From Candidatus Baldrarchaeum yapensis (GTDB lineage: Archaea > Asgardarchaeota > Baldrarchaeia > Baldrarchaeales > Baldrarchaeaceae): DNA of 52,694 bases. The translations under genes and the position numbers were made by a program. The stretch spans positions 1-52,694 of the forward strand of contig JAEOSH010000009.1 of NCBI GenBank assembly GCA_016840465.1, in the 5' to 3' direction. Of the stretch, positions 39,721 through 49,640 are shown piece after piece. How positions within the stretch are numbered: position 1 is the stretch's first letter; each line of letters starts with the position of its first letter. The notes below the pieces were generated by a model. The model saw only the letters and a list, made by a program, of their open reading frames with translations. It was not told the DNA's origin and did no database searches.

Positions 39721-42030
39721 TTATCCTTTTTTAACAGCATCCACTATTGCTCTTATTGAGTTTAGCAACTTATCGGTTTCCACTGATACCACGTCGACGT
39801 ATCCGAGTTTATCGGGGTCGTATCCGAGTTCTTTTAAAACCTCCTTTGCGAATGCTACCATTCGCCTTGCCCTGACGCTACCATCTAAGTAGTGGCAACT
39901 CTTTTCGCCACACGCTATTACAAGGACCGCATCAGCGCCTTCTGCAAGCGCTTTCAATATGTCTAACAGTGATACACGTCCAGCGCACGGGAGCATAATC
40001 GGGTACACGTATGATGGGTACTCCTTTCCCGTGATGCCTAAAAGGTCAAGTGTCGCGTATGCACATTCTTCGCAACAGAACGCGATCACTTTAGGAGACT
40101 CGTTATCGAGAGACTTTGCAGTTCTCAGCACCGCTTCTATCTGCTTGAACAGCAGTCCCCGTTCATAATCTCTTAGTTGCAGTGCACCCGTTGGGCAAAG
40201 AGCCGCGCAAATTCCGCATCCGTTGCACTTCGTAACATCTATCACCGGCTTGCCATTAACGAGTTTAGGTGCGCCGAACGGGCAAACCTCCTCGCATGCA
40301 CCACATTGGCTACATAATTCCTCTCGAACAGCTGGTGTATATGTCTCCTTCGGGATTCCATTCCTCAGGAACTTGAGGGCTCGTTCGGCGGCGGCTGATG
40401 CATGGACTATAGCATCTGATACGAACATTGGCGTATATGCGGTTCCACATAGGAATATTCCACGTTCCCTCGTGTCCGTCGGTCTCACTTTCGCGTAAAG
40501 CGACTGGAGGAATTCATTGAGTTTTCTCGGCATTTTAAGGCCTTTAAGGAAGCCTGCGGCGTTTGGCTTCAGTGTTGGGGTCAGTACGACGAGATCTGTT
40601 TCTATTGCCATTATTTGTCCCGTTATTGTGTTTTCCAAATATGCCACCGGCTTCTTCGTCTCCGGATCCAGATCTACCGTTGCGAGATCCCCTCTAATGA
40701 ATATTACACCCATTTCGCGGGCTTTCTGGTATAGGTTTTCCGCGAAAAACGGAGATCTTATGTCCATGTACGATATTATCACATCGATGCCGCGCTCGCG
40801 GAGTTTTATTGCGTGCTTGAGAGCATAGGTACAGCAGATCCTCGAGCAGTAGGGATTGTCCTCGACCGTTCGGCTACCCGTGCATAACGCCATTAGAACC
40901 CTCTTTACCTCCTCACCTGTATCTGGGCGAATAACCTTACCTCCTGTCGGACCTTCTGGATCAAGCATTCTTTCTAATTGGAACTGCGTCACCATGCTCT
41001 TTATCTTTCCGTAGTTGTAACCAGCGTATTTTGAGGGGTCTGCCTCTCTCATACCCGTCGCAATCAGTATTGCTCCCACGTTTACGGTAATCTCCTTTTC
41101 TTCACCGTCCAGGGAAATTGCATTTTGCTTACATGCTTCGACGCATTTACCACATTTTGTACACGCGGAGAAGTCAATTGCGTAGCCTTCGGGGTATGGC
41201 ACCTTGGATGGAAGGTATATTGCCTTTCTCTTTGAGAGACCGAGGTTTAGGTCGTCGGGGACCTCCACCGGGCAAACCTTCGCGCACTCCCCGCAGAGCG
41301 TGCACTTCTCCGGATCAACCCCCCTCGGGCGCACCTTTATTGTAACCTTGAAGTCCCCGGGTTGTCCCTCGATCTTTTCAACTTCTGCACACGTGATCAC
41401 ATGCACAGTAGTTTCCTTAAGTTCCTGGTACAATTGTTTTAGAAGATCTTGTGGTGGTTTGAACGACGGAAAGAGATCCACGTGATTAGACACTATTCCT
41501 CCCAAAGTTGGGCTTTTCTCGACCAAGAAAACTTCCACACCGGCGTTGCTGAGATCAACTGCTGCCCTTATTCCGGCAACCCCTCCGCCTATCACTAATG
41601 CTGCGTTTTTCGGGGTTATAACTCTCGTTTCCGGCCCTTTAGTTTCCGAGATTCTTGCAAGTGCAGCCGCTAATAGAACCTTGGCTTTCCTAGTTGCGCC
41701 ATCTCCATCACTTTTATGAGGCCATGCGCAGTGCTCACGTATGTTAACGAACTCTATCGGTACACTCAATCCGGCGCTTCCGAGCTTTTCTCTTATCACG
41801 TCTCCGTAAATTTGCGGAGAACACGCGAGCACCACTAACGCATCCACTTTACCTTTAAGTTCCTCTGCAGCCTTTTTTGCATCCTCATTACAGAGTTTGT
41901 CGACCAGTACGACCGATACCACACCGTTTTGTTCCTCAGCGAACTTTTTCACCTCATCAAACTTTATAACCCCTCCAAGCGTCCCCCCACATGTGCATAA
42001 GATCACTCCGACATTCTTCATGCACAACAC
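39721..42030 (-). CDS. HdrA-MvhD fusion (QmoB-like)
   Basis: HdrA N-terminus [48 protein letters not shown], four ferredoxin motifs, C-terminal MvhD domain [70 protein letters not shown]. Confidence 0.9.
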   Translation of the reverse strand: MLCMKNVGVILCTCGGTLGGVIKFDEVKKFAEEQNGVVSVVLVDKLCNEDAKKAAEELKGKVDALVVLACSPQIYGDVIREKLGSAGLSVPIEFVNIREHCAWPHKSDGDGATRKAKVLLAAALARISETKGPETRVITPKNAALVIGGGVAGIRAAVDLSNAGVEVFLVEKSPTLGGIVSNHVDLFPSFKPPQDLLKQLYQELKETTVHVITCAEVEKIEGQPGDFKVTIKVRPRGVDPEKCTLCGECAKVCPVEVPDDLNLGLSKRKAIYLPSKVPYPEGYAIDFSACTKCGKCVEACKQNAISLDGEEKEITVNVGAILIATGMREADPSKYAGYNYGKIKSMVTQFQLERMLDPEGPTGGKVIRPDTGEEVKRVLMALCTGSRTVEDNPYCSRICCTYALKHAIKLRERGIDVIISYMDIRSPFFAENLYQKAREMGVIFIRGDLATVDLDPETKKPVAYLENTITGQIMAIETDLVVLTPTLKPNAAGFLKGLKMPRKLNEFLQSLYAKVRPTDTRERGIFLCGTAYTPMFVSDAIVHASAAAERALKFLRNGIPKETYTPAVREELCSQCGACEEVCPFGAPKLVNGKPVIDVTKCNGCGICAALCPTGALQLRDYERGLLFKQIEAVLRTAKSLDNESPKVIAFCCEECAYATLDLLGITGKEYPSYVYPIMLPCAGRVSLLDILKALAEGADAVLVIACGEKSCHYLDGSVRARRMVAFAKEVLKELGYDPDKLGYVDVVSVETDKLLNSIRAIVDAVKKG
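41216..41313. repeat. 98-nt near-identical patch, copy 1 (inside the HdrA-MvhD fusion gene)
   Basis: tatattgcctttctctttgagagaccgaggtttaggtcgtcggggacctccaccgggcaaaccttcgcgcactccccgcagagcgtgcacttctccgg; one mismatch to 42882-42979. Confidence 0.9.
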
Positions 42031-42031
42031 C

Positions 42032-43327
42032 TCACTTCAGGGAGTTTAATATCCTTATTGTGGCCGCATATGCGTCATTCATGAGGTCTGGTATGCTCTT
42101 GGGGCCAGTGGCACATCCCACCGCAAATATTCCGTCAACCATCGTTTCCACGCCGTTTATCTCCTTTGTTTTTATAAAGCCATATTCGTCCGTCTCTATT
42201 CCGAGGATCTTTGAAATCTCCTCTGTGCCCTTGGAAGGTACGATTGCGGGAGTTATCACAAGGAGGTCGGCTTCGATTGTCTGGAGTGTCGACGTGTACG
42301 TGTCCTCAACGTATACCAGCAGTTTGTCCTTTTGCTTCTCAACGGCACCGACTCTTCCTCTTATGAATCTGACACCCTCGGCCCTCGCTCTTCTGTAGTA
42401 GTCCTCGTACTCTCCGAACGTTCTTATGTCCATGAAGCAGACTATGACCTCGATGCCCTTTTCTCTGAGCATCAAGGCGTGTTTGAGCGCGTAGGTGCAA
42501 CATATCTTGGAACAGTAAGGCTTCAGCCTCTGGTCCCGAGATCCGCTGCATAACGTCATCACAACTCTTTTTGCCAGTTCCCCACTTTCTAGATTCTTAA
42601 CCTCACCGCCTGTGGGTCCATTCGGATCCAAGAGCCTAGCAAGTTGTAATTGGGTAATTACATTCTTGTACATGCCGTATCCGTACTCCTTGAGCAGTGT
42701 TGGGTCGAGTTCCTCGAATCCCGTCGCCACGACAATCGCATCGACCTCCAGCTCCATGGATTCACTCTTCCCATCGAGGCTTATTGCATCGAATTTGCAG
42801 ACCTCAACGCACTTGCCGCATTTATTGCAGTTTTCGAAGTCGACAACATAAGTTAACGGCATTGCTTGAGGATGCGGGAGATATATTGCCTTTCTCTTTG
42901 AGAGACCGAGGTTTAGGTCGTCGGGGACCTCCACCGGGCAAGCCTTCGCGCACTCCCCGCAGAGCGTGCACTTCTCCGGGTCCACACCCATGGGATGCCG
43001 TTCAAGCTTTACTTTGAATCCACCGTTTTTTCTTTCTACGCTCTTTACAACAGTGCGAGTTAGGATCTTGATGTTCGGGTGGTCTTTGATGTTGAGGCGA
43101 TAATAACATTTCCTAAAGCCTCTCGTTCCCTTTAGCAATTCGGACCGTGAAATGCAAAGCCCGCAGTCATCCGTGGGAAAGACCTTGCCGACCCTAAGTA
43201 TATTCCCCCCGAGTGTTGCCTCCTTTTCGGCGATAAATACCTTAATTCCAAAATCCGCAAGTTCTATTGCGGTTTGGATTCCGGCTACTCCGCCCCCTAT
43301 TATCAAAACAGACCTTTCATTCGCCAT
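42032..43327 (-). CDS. short HdrA-like FAD protein lacking HdrA N- and C-terminal domains (QmoA-like)
   Basis: Starts directly at the FAD domain [37 protein letters not shown]; ferredoxin motifs [12 protein letters not shown] and [12 protein letters not shown]; ends soon after [29 protein letters not shown]. Confidence 0.88.
   Translation of the reverse strand: MANERSVLIIGGGVAGIQTAIELADFGIKVFIAEKEATLGGNILRVGKVFPTDDCGLCISRSELLKGTRGFRKCYYRLNIKDHPNIKILTRTVVKSVERKNGGFKVKLERHPMGVDPEKCTLCGECAKACPVEVPDDLNLGLSKRKAIYLPHPQAMPLTYVVDFENCNKCGKCVEVCKFDAISLDGKSESMELEVDAIVVATGFEELDPTLLKEYGYGMYKNVITQLQLARLLDPNGPTGGEVKNLESGELAKRVVMTLCSGSRDQRLKPYCSKICCTYALKHALMLREKGIEVIVCFMDIRTFGEYEDYYRRARAEGVRFIRGRVGAVEKQKDKLLVYVEDTYTSTLQTIEADLLVITPAIVPSKGTEEISKILGIETDEYGFIKTKEINGVETMVDGIFAVGCATGPKSIPDLMNDAYAATIRILNSLK
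42882..42979. repeat. 98-nt near-identical patch, copy 2 (inside the short HdrA-like gene)
   Basis: Same sequence with g instead of a at one position; read directly from both loci. Confidence 0.9.
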
Positions 43328-43337
43328 TTGTACCTAC

Positions 43338-44219
43338 CTACCTTATCTTTTTGAGAACGCGATCCACTTTAACCCTATGCATCCCGAGGCCCAGTTCCCG
43401 CGGGCTAAGGCCAATTGCGTACCCGAGGAGTTCGGAGAAGTAAAACACCGGGATGTCGAAACGTTCCTTAGTGAGCCTTCTTATCTCAAACTGTCCCATG
43501 TCGTACTGTATAAAGCAGAAGGGACACGCAACCACCATGCAGTCCGCGCCGGCTTCCTTCACTCTAACGAGTTTTTCTCGGGCCATCCTTATGGAGTATT
43601 CGGACATCACATTTCTAAGGCCTGCGCCACAGCATAGTGTTTTCATCTCATATTGTTGAGGGGTTGCACCGAGGGCTTCGACGAGTTCGTCCAATTTTCT
43701 CGGGTTTTCGGGGTCATCGAATTTCAGTATTTCGCTGGGACGGAGAATGTGGCAACCGTAATGTGCGGCTACTTTCAGCCCCTCCAGTGGCCTCTTCACC
43801 ATCTCTCTTATCTTCTGGAGGCCAATATCATGATAAAACACCTCGAGGAGGTGCTTAACCTTCGCCTTTCCCTTGAATTCCCTATTTGCCTTAGCTAAAA
43901 TTTCGTTGATTTTTTCTCTCATCTCCGCGTCCTCTGTGAGGGTCACGTATGCGGTCTTTAGGGTTTCGTAGCATCCGTTGCAAAGAGTAAGTATATCAAG
44001 CCCCATTTCATCTGCAACTGCGAGATTCCGCGCTGCTATTGCAAGCCACGTCAAGTAGTCCATGTTTCTTATGCCTATGGGATCAGGACAACACGTTGCT
44101 TCACGCATATCGACAAGTTCCACTCCAAACTCAGCTAGGACGTTTCGAGTTGCGTATTCCAGGTTAGGTAGACGAAGGGGTATCATACAGCCGAGAAACA
44201 GGGCGTATTTCATATTCAT
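43338..44219 (-). CDS. hdrB: HdrB-like CCG-domain subunit (copy 2)
   Basis: YALFLGCMIPLRLPNLEYATRNVLAEFGVELVDMREATCCPDP; LCCGAGLRNVMSE...ADCMVVACPFCFIQYD. Confidence 0.9.
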   Translation of the reverse strand: MNMKYALFLGCMIPLRLPNLEYATRNVLAEFGVELVDMREATCCPDPIGIRNMDYLTWLAIAARNLAVADEMGLDILTLCNGCYETLKTAYVTLTEDAEMREKINEILAKANREFKGKAKVKHLLEVFYHDIGLQKIREMVKRPLEGLKVAAHYGCHILRPSEILKFDDPENPRKLDELVEALGATPQQYEMKTLCCGAGLRNVMSEYSIRMAREKLVRVKEAGADCMVVACPFCFIQYDMGQFEIRRLTKERFDIPVFYFSELLGYAIGLSPRELGLGMHRVKVDRVLKKIR

Positions 44220-44725
44220 CCCCTCACAAGCTTTAGAAATCCTGTGGCTTCGAATATTTTCATTATCTCCTCGGTGTTTGGCTTGGGGAGTTCTGGCAGT
44301 TTCATTTCTTGTCGTCTCTTCAGGATGGCTGCCGCCGCTGGAATTGTAAACCCAGTTTCGACGAATTGTGACGCTATTGCCTTGACACCTTCAGGAACGT
44401 TGTTCTTCCTGGTTGCGAAGTTTCTAATTATTGAGAGGACCTCGGAGACCTTTACCCCTTGTGGGCATCTCTCGATACAGGTGTGACAAGCAACACATAG
44501 CCATATATCCGGGGATGAGAGAAGATCTTCCGTCAAGCCGAGTAATGCGGACTCTATTAGGAGCCGCGGGTTATAACGTCCCGTTATCTTCGTACTGGGA
44601 CAACATCCGGTACATGTACCACATTGGAAGCAGTAATTTATTGTTCTTGCCTCATGGAAGTGTTCTTCGAGTTTTTTCCTAAATTCAAGGTCAAACTCCG
44701 TCTTGGGGAGTCTTCGTCCGAGCAT
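44216..44725 (-). CDS. hdrC: HdrC-like iron-sulfur subunit (copy 2)
   Basis: CFQCGTCTGCCPSTKITGRYNPRLLIE and WLCVACHTCIERCPQGVKVSEVL. Confidence 0.9.
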   Translation of the reverse strand: MLGRRLPKTEFDLEFRKKLEEHFHEARTINYCFQCGTCTGCCPSTKITGRYNPRLLIESALLGLTEDLLSSPDIWLCVACHTCIERCPQGVKVSEVLSIIRNFATRKNNVPEGVKAIASQFVETGFTIPAAAAILKRRQEMKLPELPKPNTEEIMKIFEATGFLKLVRG

Positions 44726-44738
44726 TCTTTCACCTTCC

Positions 44739-45587
44739 TCAGCCTTGGGTTAATAGCAGGGACTTCACCCTGTTCCAGAGCGGGGTATTAACATCAGGAC
44801 AGGATACGCTCTCTCTAGATATTCTTATTGCGCCGGGTGAGGGACACACCCTCACACATACACCGCACAACACACAAAACTGATTGAGGATACGTGGTCT
44901 TTTTGCATCAAGAGTCCTTAAAGTCTTTCTGACAACCGCCCTCCTGACCTTATTCTCCTCAACCTCGGGGTGGAATATTGCGTGCGCCGGGCAAGCAATA
45001 GCACAGAGGTGGCATCCCTCTCTGCACAATTCGGGCGAGATTTCAACCCGACCGTTGAAAACCTTCTCTACTTTTATAGCCCCCCTTCCGCACACCTCAG
45101 CGCACCAGCCGCACGCTATGCACAAGTCTCGGTTTATAATAATACTTCCATCGGAATCCTTCAGTATCGCGTTCCGCGAGCAAACTTTTGCGCACGCACC
45201 ACAGCCGTTACATTTCTCCTCGTCTATTATGGCATACTTTCTCATGGGAGGAATAATGCCGTTCTTTATAAGCAGAGGCGTGGCTTCGGGTGTGCACCCC
45301 GGTTTCCCATGTTCGAAGCTTATCGCACCGAATTGACACACAACAGAGCATAGCCCACAAAAGGAGCATTTTTCGTGATCTAATGAGAATTTCACCTTAA
45401 TACTGCCATCTCTAACCTCTACCTCTACAGATATGGCGTTTTTTGGACATGTGGTTGCACAAATACCGCATCCAGTACATAAACTCGAATTGTGCGATAG
45501 TTTCACGTAGTAGGTGTAAGAGCGCAGTACAACGGTGAACCTACCGTCTTCATGCTCGGTAACAATTCTGGACCACAGCGGCATCAC
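44739..45587 (-). CDS. polyferredoxin with about six 4Fe-4S motifs
   Basis: CTGCGICATTCP, CSFCGLCSVVC, CNGCGACAKVC, CIACGWCAEVC, CREGCHLCAIACP, CVLCGVCVRVCP. Confidence 0.88.
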   Translation of the reverse strand: MMPLWSRIVTEHEDGRFTVVLRSYTYYVKLSHNSSLCTGCGICATTCPKNAISVEVEVRDGSIKVKFSLDHEKCSFCGLCSVVCQFGAISFEHGKPGCTPEATPLLIKNGIIPPMRKYAIIDEEKCNGCGACAKVCSRNAILKDSDGSIIINRDLCIACGWCAEVCGRGAIKVEKVFNGRVEISPELCREGCHLCAIACPAHAIFHPEVEENKVRRAVVRKTLRTLDAKRPRILNQFCVLCGVCVRVCPSPGAIRISRESVSCPDVNTPLWNRVKSLLLTQG

Positions 45588-46471
45588 CCATCCCTCGATA
45601 TCTTGCTCAAGAGCGGTGATACGTCAGACGCATGGGTGTTCAGTCCCAGCTCCTCGGGGGGTATTCCGAATGCGAGTCCTATCAACTCCGTTAGGTAAAG
45701 GACAGGTATTGAGATATTCTCCTTAAGGTCCCGCTTTGCCGCCTGTTGTCCCATATCGAATTGTATGAAGCAGAATGGACATGCTGTCACTATACAATCT
45801 GCGCCCTCTTCTGCTATGCTTCTCAACTTCTCGACCATCATTTTCATGCTGAGTTCTTGGTCTATTCCGCTCAGCGTTCCTCCGCAACATTCGTACTTGC
45901 CCGTATATTCTATTGGCTTTGCACCCAAGGCCTCAACAATTTTATCCAGAAGTTTGGGCTTTTGGGGGTTATCTGACGTCCTGAGTGCCCTGCCGGGACG
46001 GAAGAGGTGGCAGCCTGGGAACGTTGCTACACTGATATCTTTTAAGTCTGCAGACACTTTCTTCTTCAACTCGCCGACGCCTATGTCTTTGGCTAGTAGA
46101 ATGGCTATGTGTTTCACATTGACATTCGTGCTAAGCTTCCTTCCCGCGGAATTCAGGATATCTTCGACCTTTTTCCTTGTGTTGACATTTTGCTCAAGTT
46201 CGATTTTTGCCCTAAGCAACGTTTCGAAACACCCGCTACATAATGTTAATATGTCGAGGCCCTTCTCTGCTGCAACGGATAGGTTTCTTGCCGATATTGC
46301 GAGAGCACCGTAAAAATCGAGAGAGTATAGAGGTGCTGGACCGCAACATGAGAACTCCTTAAGGGTCACGAGCTCGATTCCAAGTGCCTCTAGAACCTTA
46401 CGAGCGGAAATTTCGTAGCTTATTGACCGGACCGGGATCGTGCATCCGAGAAAGAAGGCATACTTTCTCAT
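45584..46471 (-). CDS. hdrB: HdrB-like CCG-domain subunit (copy 1)
   Basis: YAFFLGCTIPVRSISYEISARKVLEALGIELVTLKEFSCCGPAP; YECCGGTLSGIDQE...ADCIVTACPFCFIQFD. Confidence 0.9.
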   Translation of the reverse strand: MRKYAFFLGCTIPVRSISYEISARKVLEALGIELVTLKEFSCCGPAPLYSLDFYGALAISARNLSVAAEKGLDILTLCSGCFETLLRAKIELEQNVNTRKKVEDILNSAGRKLSTNVNVKHIAILLAKDIGVGELKKKVSADLKDISVATFPGCHLFRPGRALRTSDNPQKPKLLDKIVEALGAKPIEYTGKYECCGGTLSGIDQELSMKMMVEKLRSIAEEGADCIVTACPFCFIQFDMGQQAAKRDLKENISIPVLYLTELIGLAFGIPPEELGLNTHASDVSPLLSKISRDG

Positions 46472-46473
46472 TC

Positions 46474-46929
46474 TTATCCCTCTCTTATGAACACAGATAG
46501 TCCGGATGTGTTAATGATGGATTTTATCTCCTTTATTGTCTCCTGGGATGGTGATGGGTCCGGCAACCCGTATTCTTCTCTCTCCATGAGCGCAAACTCA
46601 TCGAGTTCGAGCGCGGTTCCGTGCTTTGATATATTTGCCAGAAGCATCTTATATGCGGCGGGGAGGTTTCCATGTTTTGCTATGTAATTACGCAGTCTTG
46701 TGAGGATATCCGGAAACTCCACCGCCTTGGGGCAACGCTCACTGCATATGTAGCAGTATGAGCATAGCCACACCGAGGGCTCATTTATCAGGCGGTTAAC
46801 ATCTACCACTGCCGTGTGGATTATCCTCATGGGTCTAAACCTTTTATCCAACCTGCTGACAAGGCAACCGCCGACACATGTTCCACATGCAACGCATATT
46901 TGAATCTTCTCGGCTATTTCTGATAGCAT
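46474..46929 (-). CDS. hdrC: HdrC-like iron-sulfur subunit (copy 1)
   Basis: CVACGTCVGGCLVSRLDKRFRPMRII and WLCSYCYICSERCPKAVEFPDIL. Confidence 0.88.
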   Translation of the reverse strand: MLSEIAEKIQICVACGTCVGGCLVSRLDKRFRPMRIIHTAVVDVNRLINEPSVWLCSYCYICSERCPKAVEFPDILTRLRNYIAKHGNLPAAYKMLLANISKHGTALELDEFALMEREEYGLPDPSPSQETIKEIKSIINTSGLSVFIREG

Positions 46930-47304
46930 CGAGTTACACCATTGAGTTGTGGCTATCAGATTTCTGAAACTTCTGTTTCTTAAATTCTTTTCATGCCACT
47001 AATTATGCTCTCTTCGGCATATATGCTAATATCTGCCACCCGGATTCTTCAAATTCAATGATTTAATGTAATCATCGAAAAAATCTTAATAGTCCACCAT
47101 TTTTTTGATGCTCAAGTGTCGTTGCACTTTTAAGGCGATTTTTGTCTACAGGTATTTCTTATAAGAAACCTCGACAAAATATAAAGTTCAAACCCCTTGC
47201 TTTATTGAACTCTAACGTAATTCTTTGCCTTGTGGATCTGTTACGGAAAAGCAAGCTTAAATACACATTTGAATAATTTGAATAACTTGTTTAACTCGAT
47301 GAAA

Positions 47305-47475
47305 ATGGAGATAATGATGAAAGTTGGCGAAGTTGCGAAAATCTTGAACATCAGCAGGCACATTGCCCAAATGAGAACGGTGAGGCTCCCCGGCGGGCGG
47401 TACTGGATCCCAGAGTCGGAGGTGCGGAGGATACTTGAAAGCGGAGGCGATAAAGGACGTACACGGTTCCGATAG
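47305..47475 (+). pseudogene. remnant of IS607-type TnpA (serine recombinase): MerR-like HTH only, internally shortened
   Basis: MMKVGEVAKILNISRHIAQMRTVRLPGGRYWIPESEVRRILESGG matches the IS607 TnpA N-terminus with a deletion between ISRH and RTVRLPGG; no catalytic domain follows. Confidence 0.65.
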
Positions 47476-47479
47476 ATGA

Positions 47480-48320
47480 TCTCCCGCGGGCCTCATCGAA
47501 AATTTCTTCGAAATCAGGGGGAGGGCATTGGAGGAAACCCTGAGGTGCGTGAAGCACTCGAAGAGCGGGAAGGCCCACCCGAAGCTCGGCAGGAAGAGAA
47601 GAGGCTGAGGAACGAACTCCTCAAAGACTGGGGGTACGCAAACACCACGTCGACTCCGCAATAAACTCGCGATTGAGCCCGTGAAGGGCCGGATCTCCCT
47701 CCTCAAGAGGGGCGTGGCGAAGGAAAAACCAAAAATGACTAGGAAGATCGTGTACGTGAAAACATCCCTCTTCTCGTGAAGAACGGAAAAATAAAAATCA
47801 CGATCACGCCCGAAGGCGGTACCTCGAAGTCGATCTGCCCCGATTTGACTACTTGCCGAAAGACTACGACGCAATCGGCGGCCAGCTCCTGACCGAGAAG
47901 CATCTGATAATAACGTTCAAGAGGAGGGTGGAGCCAGAAGACTACGTCGCGTTCAACGTGAACCTCACGAACGTCACCGCGCTCATCAACGGGAAAATCG
48001 TGAGGCACGACTTGAGAAATCTGTACCACGTCCACAGGGCGTACGAGGAGAAGAGGAGGATGCAGAAACTCTCCAAGACGAGGCCGAGGATCGCAAGGAG
48101 GCTGATAGGGGAAGTATTTTAGGAGGGAGAGGAACAGGGCGCGGGACTTCATGCACAAGTTGACAACCGCGATTGCGAGGGGCTCACATCTCTCAAGTGC
48201 GGCGCGACCCTCGAAGACCTGCCCGCTCTGCTCTGGCCGCATGGCGGCCTATGCGGGCAGGACGATGAGGTATAGGAAGTGCGGGTAGATCTTGGATAGG
48301 AACGTCGTGGCGTTCTGAAC
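47480..48320 (+). pseudogene. decayed, internally deleted TnpB (IS605/IS607 OrfB) gene
   Basis: Fragments in shifting frames: LRNELLKDWGYAN.HVDSAIN; RKIVYVKTSL; YLEVDLPRFDYLPKDYDAIGGQLLTEKHLIITFKRRVEPEDYVAFNVNLTNVTALI; RRMQKLSKTRPRIARRLIGEVF; RNRARDFMHKLTTAIARG; ARPSKTCPLCSGRMAAYAGRTMRYRKCG*ILDRNVVAF (TnpB zinc finger). Confidence 0.75.
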
Positions 48321-48330
48321 TTCGGATGTG

Positions 48331-48363
48331 GGGCTCGGGGGTTACCCCGAAAGGGGCGAGCCC
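48331..48363 (+). ncRNA. putative residual omega/reRNA hairpin of the TnpB element
   Basis: gggctcg GGGG tta CCCC GAAA GGGG cgagccc: 7-bp outer stem, inner CCCC-GAAA-GGGG tetraloop helix, at the 3' end of the tnpB remnant. Confidence 0.4.
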
Positions 48364-48498
48364 GGAAAAGGTGATATACCCCAAAGCGGACATATGTCTA
48401 TCAAAGATCACGTCCGCCGAACCCCGAAACACAAATATCGACAAGATGAGGGTTATGATTTTCTAGTGCCGGAGGTGTTTCCGGTGGGTGATGCCGTA

Positions 48499-49101
48499 AT
48501 GGGACAGAACGCTCCGGCGACCGGAGACGTTCTAAAGAGGATCTCTAGGAGATTAGGTATGAAGTCTGTCAGTCAGTCATTCGAAATCATGAAGAATCTT
48601 GCAGAAACGCGCAATGATGGTAAAATTATCGATAAATTTAGCGGAATGCGCATTTTCATCGTTCCACCAAAATTTATGTCCCACATTATATACGCGTTCA
48701 TCGAACTACTTGGGGAACGCCTAGGAACGAGGATTGTGTACGAGGCGCACATAGAAACTGGGAAAAACATGGTTCGCATAGGAAAGAGGGCTTTCGGGCT
48801 CGAAGGCATCGAGGCATTTGAGTTTTACTTCTGGCTACTGTCCTCATGTGGATGGTGGAAAATCATTGACTTCAGTTTCGATACAGAGAGGTTAAATGGC
48901 TATGTGCGGATGGTGCCATTATATCCTGCGATACTTCCCCAGAACGCAAAAAGAACTATAGCATTTCATCAGGATGCTGCGGGAGAGATTGCAGGGGCAG
49001 CCGAAGAGTCCTTTAATGTCCCGTTTATCGTAAAGGAGACTAGATGCACCGCCTCCGGAGATGAGTTTTGCGAATTTGTAATCAGGAGGAAGAATGAATG
49101 A
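48499..49101 (+). CDS. V4R-domain protein 1 (ORF opens at 48328; likely start ATG 48499 preceded by ggtgggtga)
   Basis: C-terminal V4R signature FIVKETRCTASGDEFCEFVI; ORF stop overlaps next gene's ATG. Confidence 0.75.
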   Translation: MGQNAPATGDVLKRISRRLGMKSVSQSFEIMKNLAETRNDGKIIDKFSGMRIFIVPPKFMSHIIYAFIELLGERLGTRIVYEAHIETGKNMVRIGKRAFGLEGIEAFEFYFWLLSSCGWWKIIDFSFDTERLNGYVRMVPLYPAILPQNAKRTIAFHQDAAGEIAGAAEESFNVPFIVKETRCTASGDEFCEFVIRRKNE

Positions 49102-49616
49102 GTGAAAAGGGTCTCGATAAGAAGTTGTTGGAGAGAATAAAATCGCTAAAAATGGAGAAGAATGGAGAGATAATGCTTCAGGGCTTTGCAGGAACTTTTG
49201 GAGTTAAGGATACTAACAGTATCAGGGATCTTCTCCTTTACGTGGCGGATAACTTCGGGTTTAAGGGGGCTGGGCCAATATTGTCAAGGGCGGGATACAT
49301 GTTTGCACGTGAGTTGTTAAACGAATTCAAGGAAAAGGGAGCAGATCTCATCAGAAAGTTTTTGGAGTTTCTAACGCTTAACGGCTTCGGAATATTTGAG
49401 GAGAACGTTGATGAAACCGGCGGCGAGATTGTGCTGAAAAACAGCATATTTACGGAAAACTTTCAGAATATCGACGAGTGCATCGACCACTTCGTTGTTG
49501 GGATGCTAACAGCATTACTCGAGAGGGCATTTAATCGGAGATACATAGTACTGGAGACAGAATGTTCCGCAAAAGGCGACCCTTATTGCAAGTTTTCCGT
49601 AAAGCTGGCTCAATGA
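49098..49616 (+). CDS. V4R-domain protein 2
   Basis: YIVLETECSAKGDPYCKFSVKLA V4R signature; tandem with V4R protein 1. Confidence 0.78.
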   Translation: MSEKGLDKKLLERIKSLKMEKNGEIMLQGFAGTFGVKDTNSIRDLLLYVADNFGFKGAGPILSRAGYMFARELLNEFKEKGADLIRKFLEFLTLNGFGIFEENVDETGGEIVLKNSIFTENFQNIDECIDHFVVGMLTALLERAFNRRYIVLETECSAKGDPYCKFSVKLAQ

Positions 49617-49640
49617 ACCAAAAAATGTGAGCAAGGGTCT

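Larger units (their letters stand above)
47230..48420 (+). mobile_element. degenerate IS607-like element (TnpA + TnpB remnants); borders approximate
   Basis: Order and orientation tnpA HTH then tnpB, followed by a G/C-rich hairpin typical of the TnpB 3' end. Confidence 0.65.

Noticed and set aside
41216-42979. CRISPR-like or transposon direct repeat
   Set aside because: Only two copies, both inside homologous coding regions and encoding the same ferredoxin-like motif; gene conversion explains it better.
47257-47874. 205-aa minus-strand ORF across the transposon remnant (also 47739-48242)
   Set aside because: Antisense to recognisable TnpA/TnpB fragments; Arg/Pro/Phe-rich shadow ORFs.
47230-48420. 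A functional TnpB/omegaRNA system
   Set aside because: TnpB is frameshifted and lacks the central RuvC-bearing segment, and TnpA lacks the serine recombinase catalytic domain; called a fossil instead.
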